64,000 bases of DNA, from NCBI GenBank assembly GCA_016900015.1, contig JACJJM010000008.1, positions 60,527-124,526 of the forward strand. Reading direction: 5' to 3'. Origin of the DNA: Phocaeicola coprophilus (lineage in GTDB: Bacteria; Bacteroidota; Bacteroidia; Bacteroidales; Bacteroidaceae). Position numbers and translations under genes: made by a program. Shown here piece by piece: positions 51,142-61,707 of this stretch (position 1 is its first letter; every line of letters starts with the position of its first letter). Under the pieces are notes generated by a model. The model saw nothing but the letters and a program-made list of their open reading frames with translations. It was not told the DNA's origin and ran no database searches.

Positions 51142-54100
51142 TTATTGGTACAAGTTGCGTCCGTGGCAGTTCTTGTATTTCTTTCCGCTGCCGCAGGGGC
51201 AAGGGTCATTGCGTCCGATGGTGTGCTCGTTGCGCACCGGTTGGCGTTTCACTTCGCGTGTATCGCGTCCGGCTGCCGCTTGCTGGTTCGGGTCGCTCAG
51301 GTCTTGCTTGGTCTCGGTGTATTGCGGACGTTGCTGGGGCAGCGGATCGGGAGCAGCCTCACGCACTTGTTCGGGCTCGCGCACCGGGATTTGGGCACGC
51401 ATCAGCACGGAGATGGTTTGGTCGTTGATTTTCTTCACCATGTTGTCGAAGAGGGTTACTGACTCCAGTTTGAAGATAAGCAACGGGTCTTTCTGCTCGT
51501 AGCTGGCGTTTTGCACGGAGTGTTTCAGTTCGTCGAGGTCGCGCAAGTTTTCCTTCCAAGCCTCGTCGATGGTGTGGAGGAGGATGGCTTTCTCAAATGA
51601 CTTCACGATTTCACGGCATTGGCTGTCGTAGGCCGTCTTCAGGTTGCAGGAGATGTTGTACACACGTTTGCCGTCCGTGATAGGCACGAGTATGTTCTCA
51701 TAGATATGTCCTTGGTTCTCGTAGACTTCCTTGATGACGGGCATGGCTATTTGTGCCATGCGTTCAGTCTTGCGTTTGAAGTTGGCCATGGCTGCGTCAA
51801 ACAGTTTGGTCTCGATGACTTCCGGCTTTTCATTGCGGAATTCTTCTTCGCTGACGGGCATCTCGATGGCGAAGTTCTGGAGCACTTCCATCTTGGCATC
51901 CTCATAATCTTTGCCTTCGACGGCTGCGATGCAGCAGGATTCTATCATGTTCACGATGTCCATGCCGATGCGTTCGCCCATCAAGGCGTGGCGGCGACGG
52001 GTGTAGACGACTACACGCTGTTTGTTCATCACGTCATCGTATTCGAGCAGGCGCTTACGGATGCCGAAGTTGTTTTCTTCGACTTTCTTTTGGGCACGTT
52101 CGATGGAGTTTGAAATCATCTTTGCTTCAATCATTTCGCCTTCCTTGAAGCCCAGCTTGTCCATCACTTTGGCGATGCGCTCGGAAGCGAACAGTCGCAT
52201 CAAGTTGTCCTCCAGCGAGACGAAGAACACGGACGAACCCGGGTCGCCCTGACGTCCGGCACGACCGCGCAGCTGACGGTCGACGCGGCGGGACTCGTGG
52301 CGTTCCGTACCGATGATGGCCAGACCGCCGGCAGCTTTCACTTCCGGGCTCAGCTTGATGTCCGTACCACGGCCGGCCATGTTGGTGGCGATGGTCACAG
52401 TGCCGCTCAGACCGGCTTTGGCCACGATTTCTGCTTCCTTCTGGTGGAGCTTGGCGTTCAACACATTGTGCTCAATCTTGCGGAGGGTAAGCATTTTGCT
52501 CAGCATCTCGGAGATTTCGACGGAGGTCGTACCCACCAGAACCGGACGTCCGGCATTGACCATCTTTTCGATTTCCTCGATGACGGCTTTATACTTTTCA
52601 CGTTTGGTCTTGTAGACACGGTCGTTCATGTCGTTGCGGATGACCGGACGGTTGGTCGGGATGACTACCACATCCAGTTTGTAGATGTCCCAGAATTCGC
52701 CGGCTTCCGTCTCGGCCGTACCGGTCATACCGGAAAGTTTATGATACATACGGAAGTAGTTCTGGAGTGTGATGGTGGCGAAGGTCTGTGTGGCAGCTTC
52801 GACTTTCACGCGCTCTTTGGCTTCGATGGCCTGGTGCAGTCCGTCGGAGTAGCGGCGTCCTTCCATGATACGTCCCGTTTGTTCGTCTACGATTTTCACC
52901 TGTCCGTCGATGACTACGTATTGGTCGTCCTTTTCGAACATTGCGTATGCCTTCAGCAGTTGGTTGATGGTGTGGACACGTTCGGACTTGATGGCATATT
53001 CAGACAGCAGGGCGTCTTTCTTGGCCAGTTTGTCTTCGTCGCTCAGGTCAGTCTCGTTTTCGAGAGCAGAGAGTTCGGAGGCGATGTCGGGCAAGACGAA
53101 GAGGTTGGGGTCTGACGAGTTGCCGGTAATCAAGTCGATGCCCTTGTCCGTGAGGTCCACGCTGTTCAGCTTCTCGTCGATGACGAAGAACAGAGGTTCT
53201 ACAGCTTCAGGCATACGTTTGTTGTTTTGTTCCATGTAGATCTCTTCCGTAGCCTGCATGCCAGCCTTGATGCCCGGTTCGCTCAGGAATTTGATGAGGG
53301 GCTTGCTCTTCGGCAGTGCCTTGTGGCAGCGGAACAGAGCCAAGAAGCCTGCTTCCTGGTCTTTTTTGTCATTTGAGGCGATCAGGCGCTTGGCCTCGGT
53401 CAGAAGTTGGGTTGCCAGTTTGCGTTGTGCTTCGTACAGGCGTTCCACCAGCGGGCGCAGCTGCTCGAAGAGTTGGTCTTCGCCTTTAGGCACCGGACCG
53501 GATATGATAAGCGGAGTACGTGCATCGTCAATCAACACAGAGTCGACCTCATCGACGATTGCATAGTTGTGCTGACGCTGTACCAAGTCTTTCGGGCTGT
53601 TGGCCATGTTGTCACGGAGGTAGTCGAAGCCGAATTCATTGTTCGTACCGAACGTGATGTCGGCCATGTAGGCTTTGCGACGTGCGTCGGAGTTGGGCTG
53701 GTGCTTGTCGATGCAGTCCACGCTCAGTCCGTGGAATTCATAAAGTGGTCCCATCCATTCGGAGTCACGCTTGGACAGGTAGTCGTTCACCGTCACCACG
53801 TGTACACCGTTTCCAGTCAAGGCGTTCAGGAATACGGGCAGTGTGGCCACGAGGGTTTTACCTTCACCTGTTGCCATCTCGGCAATCTTTCCTTTGTGCA
53901 GGACGACGCCGCCAAACAGCTGTACGTCATAGTGCACCATGTTCCATGTGATTTCCGAGCCGCCGGCCATCCAGTGGTTCTGGTAGATAGCTTTGTCGCC
54001 TTCGATGCGGACGAAGTCTTTTGTCGCTGCAAGTTCACGGTCGAAGTCGGTTGCTGTTACTTCGATTTCTGTGTTTTCCGAGAAGCGGCGTGCCGTGTCC

Positions 54101-54444
54101 TTCACGATGGCGAAGGCTTGTGGCAGAATCTCGTCCAACGCTTTTTCATAGCGGTCGAGCACTTCCTTTTCCAGTTTGTCGATTTGGGCGAAAAGTCCTT
54201 CGCGTTCTTCCAGCTCTGTCTCTTCGACCTTGGCTTTCAGTTCTTCGATTTTAGCACGTTGTTCAGTGGCTGAGTCCTTGATGTATTGTTGCAATTCCTT
54301 TGTTTTTGCACGCAATTCGTCGTTACTCAGTTGGCTGATTGCCGGATAAGCCGCTTTGACCTTTTCTACCCAAGGCACGATTTCTTTCATGTCGCGAGTC
54401 GCTTTATTACCAAACAGCTTACTTAAAAATTCATTAAATCCCAT
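51142..54444 (-). CDS. secA: Protein translocase ATPase SecA
   Basis: 1100 residues from [14 protein letters not shown]; an in-frame start at 54492 adds 16 residues without homology. It drives secretory proteins through SecYEG. Walker A ATGEGKT (191-197), the DEAD-like [21 protein letters not shown] and the helicase motif [18 protein letters not shown] are intact. A charged coiled insertion (about 55-105) is usual in Bacteroidetes SecA. The end carries the zinc motif [18 protein letters not shown] (C-x-C-x8-C-H), which binds SecB or the ribosome. Single-gene unit, with repeat copy 4 in its 3' region. Confidence 0.97.
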   Translation of the reverse strand: MGFNEFLSKLFGNKATRDMKEIVPWVEKVKAAYPAISQLSNDELRAKTKELQQYIKDSATEQRAKIEELKAKVEETELEEREGLFAQIDKLEKEVLDRYEKALDEILPQAFAIVKDTARRFSENTEIEVTATDFDRELAATKDFVRIEGDKAIYQNHWMAGGSEITWNMVHYDVQLFGGVVLHKGKIAEMATGEGKTLVATLPVFLNALTGNGVHVVTVNDYLSKRDSEWMGPLYEFHGLSVDCIDKHQPNSDARRKAYMADITFGTNNEFGFDYLRDNMANSPKDLVQRQHNYAIVDEVDSVLIDDARTPLIISGPVPKGEDQLFEQLRPLVERLYEAQRKLATQLLTEAKRLIASNDKKDQEAGFLALFRCHKALPKSKPLIKFLSEPGIKAGMQATEEIYMEQNNKRMPEAVEPLFFVIDEKLNSVDLTDKGIDLITGNSSDPNLFVLPDIASELSALENETDLSDEDKLAKKDALLSEYAIKSERVHTINQLLKAYAMFEKDDQYVVIDGQVKIVDEQTGRIMEGRRYSDGLHQAIEAKERVKVEAATQTFATITLQNYFRMYHKLSGMTGTAETEAGEFWDIYKLDVVVIPTNRPVIRNDMNDRVYKTKREKYKAVIEEIEKMVNAGRPVLVGTTSVEISEMLSKMLTLRKIEHNVLNAKLHQKEAEIVAKAGLSGTVTIATNMAGRGTDIKLSPEVKAAGGLAIIGTERHESRRVDRQLRGRAGRQGDPGSSVFFVSLEDNLMRLFASERIAKVMDKLGFKEGEMIEAKMISNSIERAQKKVEENNFGIRKRLLEYDDVMNKQRVVVYTRRRHALMGERIGMDIVNMIESCCIAAVEGKDYEDAKMEVLQNFAIEMPVSEEEFRNEKPEVIETKLFDAAMANFKRKTERMAQIAMPVIKEVYENQGHIYENILVPITDGKRVYNISCNLKTAYDSQCREIVKSFEKAILLHTIDEAWKENLRDLDELKHSVQNASYEQKDPLLIFKLESVTLFDNMVKKINDQTISVLMRAQIPVREPEQVREAAPDPLPQQRPQYTETKQDLSDPNQQAAAGRDTREVKRQPVRNEHTIGRNDPCPCGSGKKYKNCHGRNLYQ

Positions 54445-54525
54445 TATCGTATTATTTTTATTATTTGCAAGATAAGAATTGAATAGGTGCACACCCGACG
54501 TCCTGTCCGTGTGCAGAGTTGATAG

Positions 54526-54550
54526 AAAAAGCTGCTACGAAGGAAGCAGC
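54526..54550 (-). terminator. Terminator after the phosphatase gene
   Basis: On the minus strand GCTGCT and AGCAGC pair around an 8-base loop and are followed by TTTTTC, 22-46 bases past the stop at 54572. Confidence 0.65.
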
Positions 54551-54571
54551 AGTGTGTGAGCGTAGGAAGGC

Positions 54572-56146
54572 TTAGCGTAAGCCGCTCAACATGACAGAAT
54601 GGCAGGCGTTGGGAGCCCGTATGCGCATGAAATGAGTCACAGTGGGCGCGATGCAGTCCACGGTGGCCGGGATGGGGAGAATGCTCGGCTTGATGGAATA
54701 GCCGAAGAATATGATTGGAAAATTGATTAAGGCTTCAGAAGTGTAGTAGCTGTCAGCCAAAGGGTCTTCACTGATTTGTTTCCATCCGGGGTTCAGTTCG
54801 AGGACGATGTCTCCTGAAGCATGGATATTATAGCCGTTGTGCAGCAATAGCCTTTCCGGCGTATTGGCGTTGAGTATCAGTTCGTGAGCTGTATAGGCAG
54901 CCTTTACGCCGCTGACCTGTACGAGAAATTCAGCAGACTTGTTCAGCACTTCGGGCAGACTGAGCTGCTTTTGCTCGATGAGCTTGTGGTTGAAGTAGAT
55001 GTCCAGTCCGTGATAGGCCTCTATGTATTTTCCCTGTCCGTAGGTGGCCATCAGATACATGTTGAGCAACGCCGTGCAGCGGTCCATGTAGAAGTCGCCG
55101 GTCGGGATGCGGTAAGGAGTCAGGTCGGCTTTTTCCGGGTCGTTGTAGCCGGTCGACGTGATAAAGAACAGGGCATTGCGCAAGCCCACTTTCTTGTCCA
55201 CCAAGTCGATGAGTCGTTCGAGCTGCTGGTCCAGACGGACGTATGTATCCTGGATTTCGACCGGATACTCGGCTGTGGACTTATGTTCGTAGTTGCCGGC
55301 ATAATAGGTGATGGAAAGCAGGTCGGGGATGTCGTCCATCCCGATTGCCGTACTCTGGAGGCAACGCTCGACGAGACGGTTTACTTCCTCATTGACAAGG
55401 CCGGAGGTCTTGAACTGGCGATATTTCGTGTAGTCGGTAAACGAATGCTTGAAACCACGTGTCTGCTCCGATGAGAAATAGGTGTAGAGCAGTTTGTTTT
55501 GCAGGGTTTCCCACGTCAGGTTGTTGATACGTGTGTCGACGGCCTGGTGGTCGTTATATCCGATGACCCACGTAGGGAACGTGCCGTAGAATGTCGAACC
55601 GGCCCATTTGCCCGTGTCGTCGTTGAGCCAGAACGCTCCGTCGCCGGCATGTCCTGCTCCGAACACGGCTGCGTCACGGAAGGGGCTGATGGCATAGACC
55701 AAGGCCTTTCCCTGGGTGGCAACTTTCAGCTCGTCGGCGATGGTCGATACGACCAGCTTGCGGGGCGACGTGTTTTCTGCCGTGTACATCCCCATGAACT
55801 CTTTGTCGTCGGTCGAGGAGGCTACACGGAGGTTTTCCCTGTTCAGCCATTTGTTGGCTATGATACCATTATAATAAGGTGTAGCACCGGAATACAGCGT
55901 AGCCACTGCCGACGAGCGGTCGACGGGCTTGAATGGATAGCCGGCGTTGGTGTAGACACAACCTTCTTTGAGCAGACGCTTGAATCCTTTCTCTCCATAG
56001 AGGGCGGAAAATGCCTCCATGTAGTCGGTGCGGAATTGGTCGATCGTGATGCCTACGACCAACTTCGGAGTCGAAGAGATCGTCTGCGCTTGCAGGCTCG
56101 CGAGGGCCACCGCGGCTAAGAGGGATGTCAGTATTCGTCCTTTCAT
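54572..56146 (-). CDS. Exported alkaline-phosphatase-fold enzyme
   Basis: 524 residues with a signal peptide (MKGRILTSLLAAVALASLQAQ). KLVVGITIDQFRTDYM provides the first metal Asp, and KPVDRSSAVATLYSG is where the Ser/Thr nucleophile of this superfamily lies; YNGIIANKWLN follows. It is closest to the type I phosphodiesterase/PafA-like branch, which cleaves phosphate monoesters or nucleotides in the periplasm. The later metal His residues are probably in HKLIEQKQL and SATVTHFMRIR-type regions but I cannot place them with certainty. Its start overlaps the stop of the DUF4105 gene by 4 bases, so the two are translationally coupled. Confidence 0.85.
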   Translation of the reverse strand: MKGRILTSLLAAVALASLQAQTISSTPKLVVGITIDQFRTDYMEAFSALYGEKGFKRLLKEGCVYTNAGYPFKPVDRSSAVATLYSGATPYYNGIIANKWLNRENLRVASSTDDKEFMGMYTAENTSPRKLVVSTIADELKVATQGKALVYAISPFRDAAVFGAGHAGDGAFWLNDDTGKWAGSTFYGTFPTWVIGYNDHQAVDTRINNLTWETLQNKLLYTYFSSEQTRGFKHSFTDYTKYRQFKTSGLVNEEVNRLVERCLQSTAIGMDDIPDLLSITYYAGNYEHKSTAEYPVEIQDTYVRLDQQLERLIDLVDKKVGLRNALFFITSTGYNDPEKADLTPYRIPTGDFYMDRCTALLNMYLMATYGQGKYIEAYHGLDIYFNHKLIEQKQLSLPEVLNKSAEFLVQVSGVKAAYTAHELILNANTPERLLLHNGYNIHASGDIVLELNPGWKQISEDPLADSYYTSEALINFPIIFFGYSIKPSILPIPATVDCIAPTVTHFMRIRAPNACHSVMLSGLR

Positions 56147-57324
56147 TTTCTTGCTTTTCGGGTTACGAGGATGCGTGTCACAGAACGCATCAACAAACTA
56201 AGGGCCAAAGGTAATATTACTAATGTTATTTTCTGCGGTATAAGCCACCAGAATACGATAAAAAGTGTTAATACCACGGCGCTGCCCACATGATAGGCAT
56301 CTTTGCGTCCCTTTAGAGACTTATAAATCATCCACGGAAGGTAGATGAGCGGTATCGGGTTGAGGATTATCAGCAGGTAGTTCGAGCCGACAGTCGGGTG
56401 CAGGGAAAAGAAGAACAGGAAGGCCACGATGCAGCCTGCCAACCCTTGAAAGGCGAAGAGCAGCGTGTCAAACCACCAGGAAGGCATCCCGTGACGCCAT
56501 TCGGCCCATGACACGACTGCTGACAGGGCCAGCAACAAGCAGGCGCAAGTCATCGGTGACAGGGGGAATGATGATTCTGACGGCTGTGCCGACGCTTCCA
56601 CGACCCGTCTTGTCGCTTTCACCAGGGGGCGTGTCTCTCCGTCGGCCTGACGGATGACGGCGCTGTCAGCTTCTGCCATCATGACGAACGGGGAAAACAT
56701 CTGTGTGCGTGTGTCGATGGCCCGGTCGGCCTCTGCGCCGAGCACCAGGTCAATGCCAAATTCGTCCCACGGGTGTCCCGCCGTAAAGCGGTGGATGATC
56801 TGGCGGAAGGTCGTGGCCTGGCGGTTGACAGGATAGACCACCCGCCCCTCGATGCTCTCCTCGATGCGGTCGCGGGCGCGCGTCGTGCAGTTGTCATAGA
56901 AATAATTGTACCGGTAAGTGCGGTTCTCGGGGAGATAGTTTCGCTGGAGGATGCCCACCAGGCGCACTTTCTCTTCGGGCCGAAGGTTCAGTTCCTGTTC
57001 GACGACGTAAGAGCCGCGTTCGCGGTATTCCTCTTCAAAGTAGGGGTAGGGGATAATGCCCAACTGGTAGTCCGTCTCCCCGGTGACGAAGCGGAAGACG
57101 AAGTGGGGCGTGTTGAAGCTGAACATGCCGTAGTTGTACACCCAGTCGATGTCCTGTGACGGGACTTCCACCCGGATGGCCGTGTGGCCGAAGAGGGCGT
57201 AGATCTCGCTTCCCGGCGAGCAGGTCATCAGACTCACGCGGATGGAGTCTGTTTCCGAGGCCCGGGTCGTCGTGTGCCATGCTCCCAACGTCAGCAGGAG
57301 GAAGAGGATGTATAGTTTTCTCAT
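56143..57324 (-). CDS. DUF4105 (Lnb N-terminal periplasmic domain) membrane protein
   Basis: 393 residues. A signal peptide (MRKLYILFLLLTLGAWHTTTRA) is followed by the DUF4105 domain: LMTCSPGSEIYALFGHTAIRVE with the conserved Cys and His, VYNYGMFSF, and YNYFYDNCTTRARDRI with a second Cys. In Bifidobacterium this domain is the first part of the sugar hydrolase LnbX-type proteins; in Bacteroidetes its substrate is unknown. From about residue 255 five hydrophobic segments make a membrane domain. It is coupled by a 4-base overlap with the phosphatase-fold gene, suggesting joint work on an envelope substrate. Confidence 0.85.
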   Translation of the reverse strand: MRKLYILFLLLTLGAWHTTTRASETDSIRVSLMTCSPGSEIYALFGHTAIRVEVPSQDIDWVYNYGMFSFNTPHFVFRFVTGETDYQLGIIPYPYFEEEYRERGSYVVEQELNLRPEEKVRLVGILQRNYLPENRTYRYNYFYDNCTTRARDRIEESIEGRVVYPVNRQATTFRQIIHRFTAGHPWDEFGIDLVLGAEADRAIDTRTQMFSPFVMMAEADSAVIRQADGETRPLVKATRRVVEASAQPSESSFPLSPMTCACLLLALSAVVSWAEWRHGMPSWWFDTLLFAFQGLAGCIVAFLFFFSLHPTVGSNYLLIILNPIPLIYLPWMIYKSLKGRKDAYHVGSAVVLTLFIVFWWLIPQKITLVILPLALSLLMRSVTRILVTRKARK

Positions 57325-57552
57325 TGGATGTCGCTTCTTTTAGTGTCTTGTCCGAAATGACGACGCAAAGGTAGCTCTTTTGGAATGATATTCAAGTGGG
57401 TTGCAAGAATCTTTTGTGATAGGATACTGATTTTCCTGCTCCTTCCGCGATTCCTGATTTGCGACGCATGTCTTTCTTTTCAGTGTCTTAGCCTGGGGAT
57501 TTCGTATGTCTGGTTAAAATTGCTTACGGATAAATACTCGTCCCGTGAGACG
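57325..57552 (+). other. Gene-free region, left part of the 57.3-57.9 kb gap
   Basis: No convincing reading frame. Contains the minus-strand upstream region of the DUF4105 gene (ACGCAAAGGTAGCTC at 57361 holds a CAAAGGTA, a minus-strand TACCTTTG box) and nothing else I can name. Confidence 0.4.
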
Positions 57553-57644
57553 TTAAGAGTAGCCGGGAGCCGGGTCTAAGGTAAGGTCGGGCGCCTTCCT
57601 TTCCGTCCTTGTCCGCCCTCCTTTCGGCGCGTGGCTACCCTTAA
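57553..57644. repeat. Interspersed repeat family A, copy 5
   Basis: Ends TTAAGAGTAGCC (57553-57564) and GGCTACCCTTAA (57633-57644) pair with one mismatch. Inside are GTAGCCGGGAGC, AAGGTAAGGTCGG, CTTCCTTTCCGTCC and CGCCCTCCTTTC. The bases 57645-57950 that follow hold an imperfect GAAGGCGGC/GCCGCCCTTC pair (57762-57822) and no gene. Confidence 0.7.
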
Positions 57645-57950
57645 GGGGGCTTTGGTCTGGGCGCTTAGGGCTGATAATGAGGTGTATAGTGAAAGGGTGT
57701 CAATCATTCATGCTTCAGATGGTTTGTTTGAACTGTTTTTACATCAGACTCGCTGCGCTTAGGAAGGCGGCATACGGTCTGCTCCTATGAAGCCGTCATC
57801 AGGGACTGAAGCGCCGCCCTTCTTGCTCCGTATGTTATTTATTGGAAAATTTAGAAAGGCTCTTAAACTTCATCTGCTTTTTCTTGTCTTATAGATGCGT
57901 ATTGGAAAAAACAATCACTCATCTAATTATTATAATAGAATAAAAGCATT

Positions 57951-60452
57951 ATGAAAGGAATTGGAAAAGGAAGCAACCCGCACTGGCTTTGGGCGTGCGC
58001 ACTGTTGCTTTCCGCCTGTGCCGGTGCGGCCGACGATGCTGCCTTGCAGGCTTCTTACAGGATTGACTGCAATGTGGCCGGACGTCGGCTGGCTGAGGTG
58101 AATGAGGCGAAATACACGCCTTGGGAGGTCAATGGGGAAAAGACTGACACACTTCGCCTCGACGGAGGTGTACAGCTTGTCCTGCAGGCTGGCGGCGGCG
58201 ACGAGGCCGAGTTGCATTCGGGCTACTACAAGGCCGGTGTGCAGACGCCCTATCTGGCCAAGCTGGTCAGCGATGCTGTCTATGTGGACAACGGTGATGC
58301 ACTGGAACTGCACATCGCAGGTCTGTCTGAGGGCGAACACGTCATCCAGACTTATCACAACAACTTTGAGGTGGATGCCGACACGCCCGTGCCCTCGTTT
58401 GATGTCTATGTGGGTGACAGCCTGGTGCATGAGGGACAGACGTGTACGCGCCGCGAACTGGTGAAGGAGGATGTGCTGATATTGAAGACCCCGGTCACTG
58501 TGCCTGCCGGAGGCGGCGAAGTGGTGCTCCGTTTCAAGTCGGAGGCGACCGACGGCGAGGGCGCGCGTGGCGTCTATCTGAATGGTGTAGAGATTGACAC
58601 GCCGGACATCGTCCGTCAGGCGCGGCAGCCCTATCCGGCAGACGAGGACATGCATGCCGATGCCGACGAGGGACTGAAGCTTGCGTGGACTCCCGGACGT
58701 GAGGCAGCGAAACACCATGTCTACGTCGGGACTGACTCGCTGGCTGTCGCACGGGCCACGGAGCGTGACAAGGATATATATAAAGGTGTGCAGGACGGGA
58801 CGGACTATGCGCTGGACGGGCTGTACAACCTGAATAAATATTATTGGCGCGTGGACGAGGAGGATGCTGCGGGCAATGTGACCCGTGGCAACGTCTGGAG
58901 CTTCCGCCCGCGTCATCTGGCCTTTGAAGGGGCCGAGGGGTACGGACGCTTTGCCATCGGAGGCCGCGGCGGCAAGGTGGTGCATGTGACCAACTTGAAC
59001 GACGACGGTCCCGGCAGTTTCCGTGAAGCTGTGACCAATGACATCGGCCCGCGCACCATCGTGTTCGACGTCTCAGGTACGATTGAGCTGAAGTCGCGTC
59101 TGGCCGTCTCTTCGCCCTACGTGACCATCGCCGGACAGACAGCCCCGGGCAAGGGTATCTGCATCAAGGGTGCTCCGTTCGGAGTAGGCCCTGACGGCAT
59201 CTGCCGTTTCATCCGTGTACGTCTGGGCGGAGGCCGCACGTTTGACGGCATCGGCATGGCAGGAGCAGACCATAGCATCACCGACCACTGTTCTATCAGT
59301 TGGACCATCGACGAGTCGTTCAGTTCGCGCGGCGCGAAGAACATCACTCTGCAGAATACCTTGATTTCCGAGGCCTTGAACATTGCCGGACATAAGAACT
59401 ATAAGAAGGGCAAGGGCCACGGCTATGCGGCCACTATCGGCGGCAACGTCGGTTCGTTCCATCACAATCTGCTCGCCCACTGTGCCGGACGCAACTGGAG
59501 CATGGGTGGCGGTCTTGACGGCAATGGCTACTATTCCGGTGCGCTCGACATTTTCAACAATGTGGTCTACAACTGGGGTGGTCGTGCAACCGACGGCGGT
59601 GCCCATGAAGTGAATTTCGTCAACAACTACTATAAGATGGGGCCTTCGACCACTCAGAAATACATCCTCCGTGCCCAGCTTGAAGGTGTCGGAAAGGGTT
59701 CGCAGAGCTATTATTGCGAAGGCAACATCCGTCAGGACTTGGACGGCACGAAGGTGACGGACAATGAAGAGCTGCGCCGTTATGAGCTCTCAAACGGACA
59801 AGTGCTTGACTGGAATGTCTGGGTGGACAAGCCTTTCTTCCCCTCCTATGCTGAAGTTGAGTCGGCAGAAGACGCCTACAAGTCGACCCTCTCCGACGTA
59901 GGTTGCAACATGCCGATGTTCGACGAGCATGACCAGCGCATTGTGCGTGAGACACTGGACGGCACTTACACATATACCGGCAGTGTCGGCAAGACACCGG
60001 GTATCATCGACAACGAAAAGGATGCTGGCGGCTATGAGGATTATCCTGAGGAAAAGCGTGCGGCAGACTTTGACACGGATGGCGACGGTTTGCCCGACTG
60101 GTGGGAAGAGCTTCACCAGACTGACCCCAACTCGCCGGCCGGTGATTTCTCCGATTCCAATGCCGACCCCGACAAGGATGGTTACACGAATCTGGAGGAA
60201 TATCTCGACTGGATGTCTGTACCTCACTATGTTTCCGATGGCAAGGATGTGACCATCGACGTCGCTCCCTTGTTTGTCGGCTATACGAACCCGACGTTCC
60301 GGGTGGAAGGCGACAAGACGGTGGTCGTGGACGGCAGCAGACTGACTGTGGAAGTGGCCGGACGCCAGAAAGGCATCACCTATTTGCAAGTGGTGGCGAC
60401 AGACGAGGCCGGAAGCACGATGACCCGCCGCGTGGGCTTGTGTGTCCGCTGA
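57951..60452 (+). CDS. Pectate-lyase-like (PL1-type) lipoprotein
   Basis: 833 residues. The leader ends in the lipobox LSAC (Cys23), so it is a lipoprotein, probably at the cell surface. Residues 30-320 are beta-rich modules, the second like fibronectin type III (LAWTPGREAAKHHVYVGTDSLAVARA). The lyase region (about 324-650) is a right-handed parallel beta-helix of pectate lyase type (FEGAEGYGRFAIGGRGGKVVHVTNLND, GPGSFREAV, SITDHCSISWTIDESFSS, HHNLLAHCAGRNW). Near 700 a calcium-type repeat DTDGDGLPDWWEE follows. It would cut pectic polymers by beta-elimination. No SusCD or regulator is adjacent, so it is a lone gene. Confidence 0.88.
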   Translation: MKGIGKGSNPHWLWACALLLSACAGAADDAALQASYRIDCNVAGRRLAEVNEAKYTPWEVNGEKTDTLRLDGGVQLVLQAGGGDEAELHSGYYKAGVQTPYLAKLVSDAVYVDNGDALELHIAGLSEGEHVIQTYHNNFEVDADTPVPSFDVYVGDSLVHEGQTCTRRELVKEDVLILKTPVTVPAGGGEVVLRFKSEATDGEGARGVYLNGVEIDTPDIVRQARQPYPADEDMHADADEGLKLAWTPGREAAKHHVYVGTDSLAVARATERDKDIYKGVQDGTDYALDGLYNLNKYYWRVDEEDAAGNVTRGNVWSFRPRHLAFEGAEGYGRFAIGGRGGKVVHVTNLNDDGPGSFREAVTNDIGPRTIVFDVSGTIELKSRLAVSSPYVTIAGQTAPGKGICIKGAPFGVGPDGICRFIRVRLGGGRTFDGIGMAGADHSITDHCSISWTIDESFSSRGAKNITLQNTLISEALNIAGHKNYKKGKGHGYAATIGGNVGSFHHNLLAHCAGRNWSMGGGLDGNGYYSGALDIFNNVVYNWGGRATDGGAHEVNFVNNYYKMGPSTTQKYILRAQLEGVGKGSQSYYCEGNIRQDLDGTKVTDNEELRRYELSNGQVLDWNVWVDKPFFPSYAEVESAEDAYKSTLSDVGCNMPMFDEHDQRIVRETLDGTYTYTGSVGKTPGIIDNEKDAGGYEDYPEEKRAADFDTDGDGLPDWWEELHQTDPNSPAGDFSDSNADPDKDGYTNLEEYLDWMSVPHYVSDGKDVTIDVAPLFVGYTNPTFRVEGDKTVVVDGSRLTVEVAGRQKGITYLQVVATDEAGSTMTRRVGLCVR

Positions 60453-60475
60453 GGCTGTCAGCATGATGAATATAG

Positions 60476-60518
60476 AAAGGGCAAGCACCGGGAGATGATT
60501 CCAAGGTGCTTGCCCTTT
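60476..60518. terminator. Bidirectional terminator between convergent genes
   Basis: Perfect 14-bp stem AAAGGGCAAGCACC (60476-60489) with GGTGCTTGCCCTTT (60505-60518) and T/A runs on both sides. It serves the lyase gene (+) and the M20 gene (-). Confidence 0.85.
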
Positions 60519-60559
60519 TCGATTGTGATAGGTAAATAGTGATGGATGCTTTTCGCGTG

Positions 60560-61621
60560 TCAGATGGTCAGGTCGTCCAGCAGTTGGTAATAAAGTTCGA
60601 GCGCCTCTTCCAGTTCGGAGATGAGGATGTACTCATTGGCCGTGTGGGAGCGGGCCGAGTCGCCCGGGCCGATTTTCACCGAAGGGAAAGGCATGAGGGC
60701 CTGGTCTGAGAGGGTAGGCGAGCCGAAAGGCGTGCGTCCCAGGGCTACGGCACGGCGTACGAACGGATGTTCGGCGTCGATGTGCGAAGAGTTGAGCCGG
60801 AACGAGCGTGCTTGTGCTTCGCTGCCGATGTGCGCTTGGATGATGTCGAAGAGTTCCTTGTTGGAATACAGCTCATTGCTGCGGATGTCGACGACAAACG
60901 TGCAGCAGTCGGGCACCACGTTGTGTTGCGTCCCGGCGTTGATTTGTGTGACCGTCATCTTCACCGGTCCCAGCAGGGGGGAGACTTTCTCCGGCCGGTA
61001 GGTGCGAAACCACTCGATGTCTTTCAGGGCCTTGTAGATGGCATTGTCGCCTTCCTCGCGTGCGGCATGTCCCGCTTTGCCACGAGTGGTCACGTCGAGC
61101 ACCATCAGGCCTTTTTCAGCGATGGCCGGGTGCATGCCCGTCGGTTCGCCCACGATGCCCAGTGCGATGGGCGGCAGCTTGGGCAATACGCTTTCGATGC
61201 CGTTGGCTCCTGACACCTCTTCCTCACAAGAGGCCAGGAAGATGGTGTTGTAAGGCTGTTCTTTCCTGGTGAGCCGTAGGAAGGTCTGGAACAGACAGAC
61301 CAAGCTTCCGCTGGCGTCATTGCTGCCCAAACCGTAGAGTCGGCCATCGGTTTCGATGGGAGTGAACGGTTGCTTCTGCCAGCCACTGACCGGCTTCACT
61401 GTGTCTATGTGGGAATTGAGCAGCAACGTGGGTTTCTCTTTATCGAAGTGAGGGCCCACGCACCACACGTTGTTGCCTGAACGGTTGGTTATGAGGCCGC
61501 TGCGTTCCATGTAGTTTTGTAGGGCGTTGGCCGCAGCTTCTTCATCACGACTTATGGAAGGGGTGCTGATGAGCACCTTCAGTAGATTCAGTGCTTCGTT
61601 TAGTGTTGCTTCTTGGTCCAT
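60560..61621 (-). CDS. M20-family deacylase, ArgE-like
   Basis: 353 residues from MDQEATLNEALNLLKVLIS; a longer frame to 61705 crosses the promoter. Zinc-binding and catalytic motifs: LLLNSHIDTVKP (His, catalytic Asp), YGLGSNDASGSLVCL (bridging Asp), SCEEEVSGANG (Glu pair). In Bacteroidetes this gene type removes the acyl group (acetyl or succinyl) from N-acylornithine in arginine synthesis; no other arg gene is present, so a peptidase role cannot be ruled out. It is divergent from the acyl-CoA synthetase gene; 86 bases separate the starts and hold both promoters. Confidence 0.85.
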   Translation of the reverse strand: MDQEATLNEALNLLKVLISTPSISRDEEAAANALQNYMERSGLITNRSGNNVWCVGPHFDKEKPTLLLNSHIDTVKPVSGWQKQPFTPIETDGRLYGLGSNDASGSLVCLFQTFLRLTRKEQPYNTIFLASCEEEVSGANGIESVLPKLPPIALGIVGEPTGMHPAIAEKGLMVLDVTTRGKAGHAAREEGDNAIYKALKDIEWFRTYRPEKVSPLLGPVKMTVTQINAGTQHNVVPDCCTFVVDIRSNELYSNKELFDIIQAHIGSEAQARSFRLNSSHIDAEHPFVRRAVALGRTPFGSPTLSDQALMPFPSVKIGPGDSARSHTANEYILISELEEALELYYQLLDDLTI

Positions 61622-61642
61622 ATTCTTTAGTGATTGTGGTTG

Positions 61643-61650
61643 CAAAAGTA
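61643..61650 (-). promoter_or_regulatory. -7 box of the M20 gene
   Basis: TACTTTTG on the minus strand matches TAnnTTTG, 21 bases before the ATG at 61621. Confidence 0.55.
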
Positions 61651-61672
61651 CGACACTTCGGAATAAAAACCA

Positions 61673-61680
61673 TATCTTTG
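61673..61680 (+). promoter_or_regulatory. -7 box of the acyl-CoA synthetase gene
   Basis: TATCTTTG matches TAnnTTTG, 27 bases before the ATG at 61708; it also rules out the in-frame ATG at 61591. Confidence 0.55.
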
Positions 61681-61707
61681 TATATAAATTTAAACTTTCG
61701 TACAAGA

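Noticed and set aside
51619..54273. Several long plus-strand frames (up to 288 codons) over secA
   Set aside because: They are shadows of secA, which has all expected motifs.
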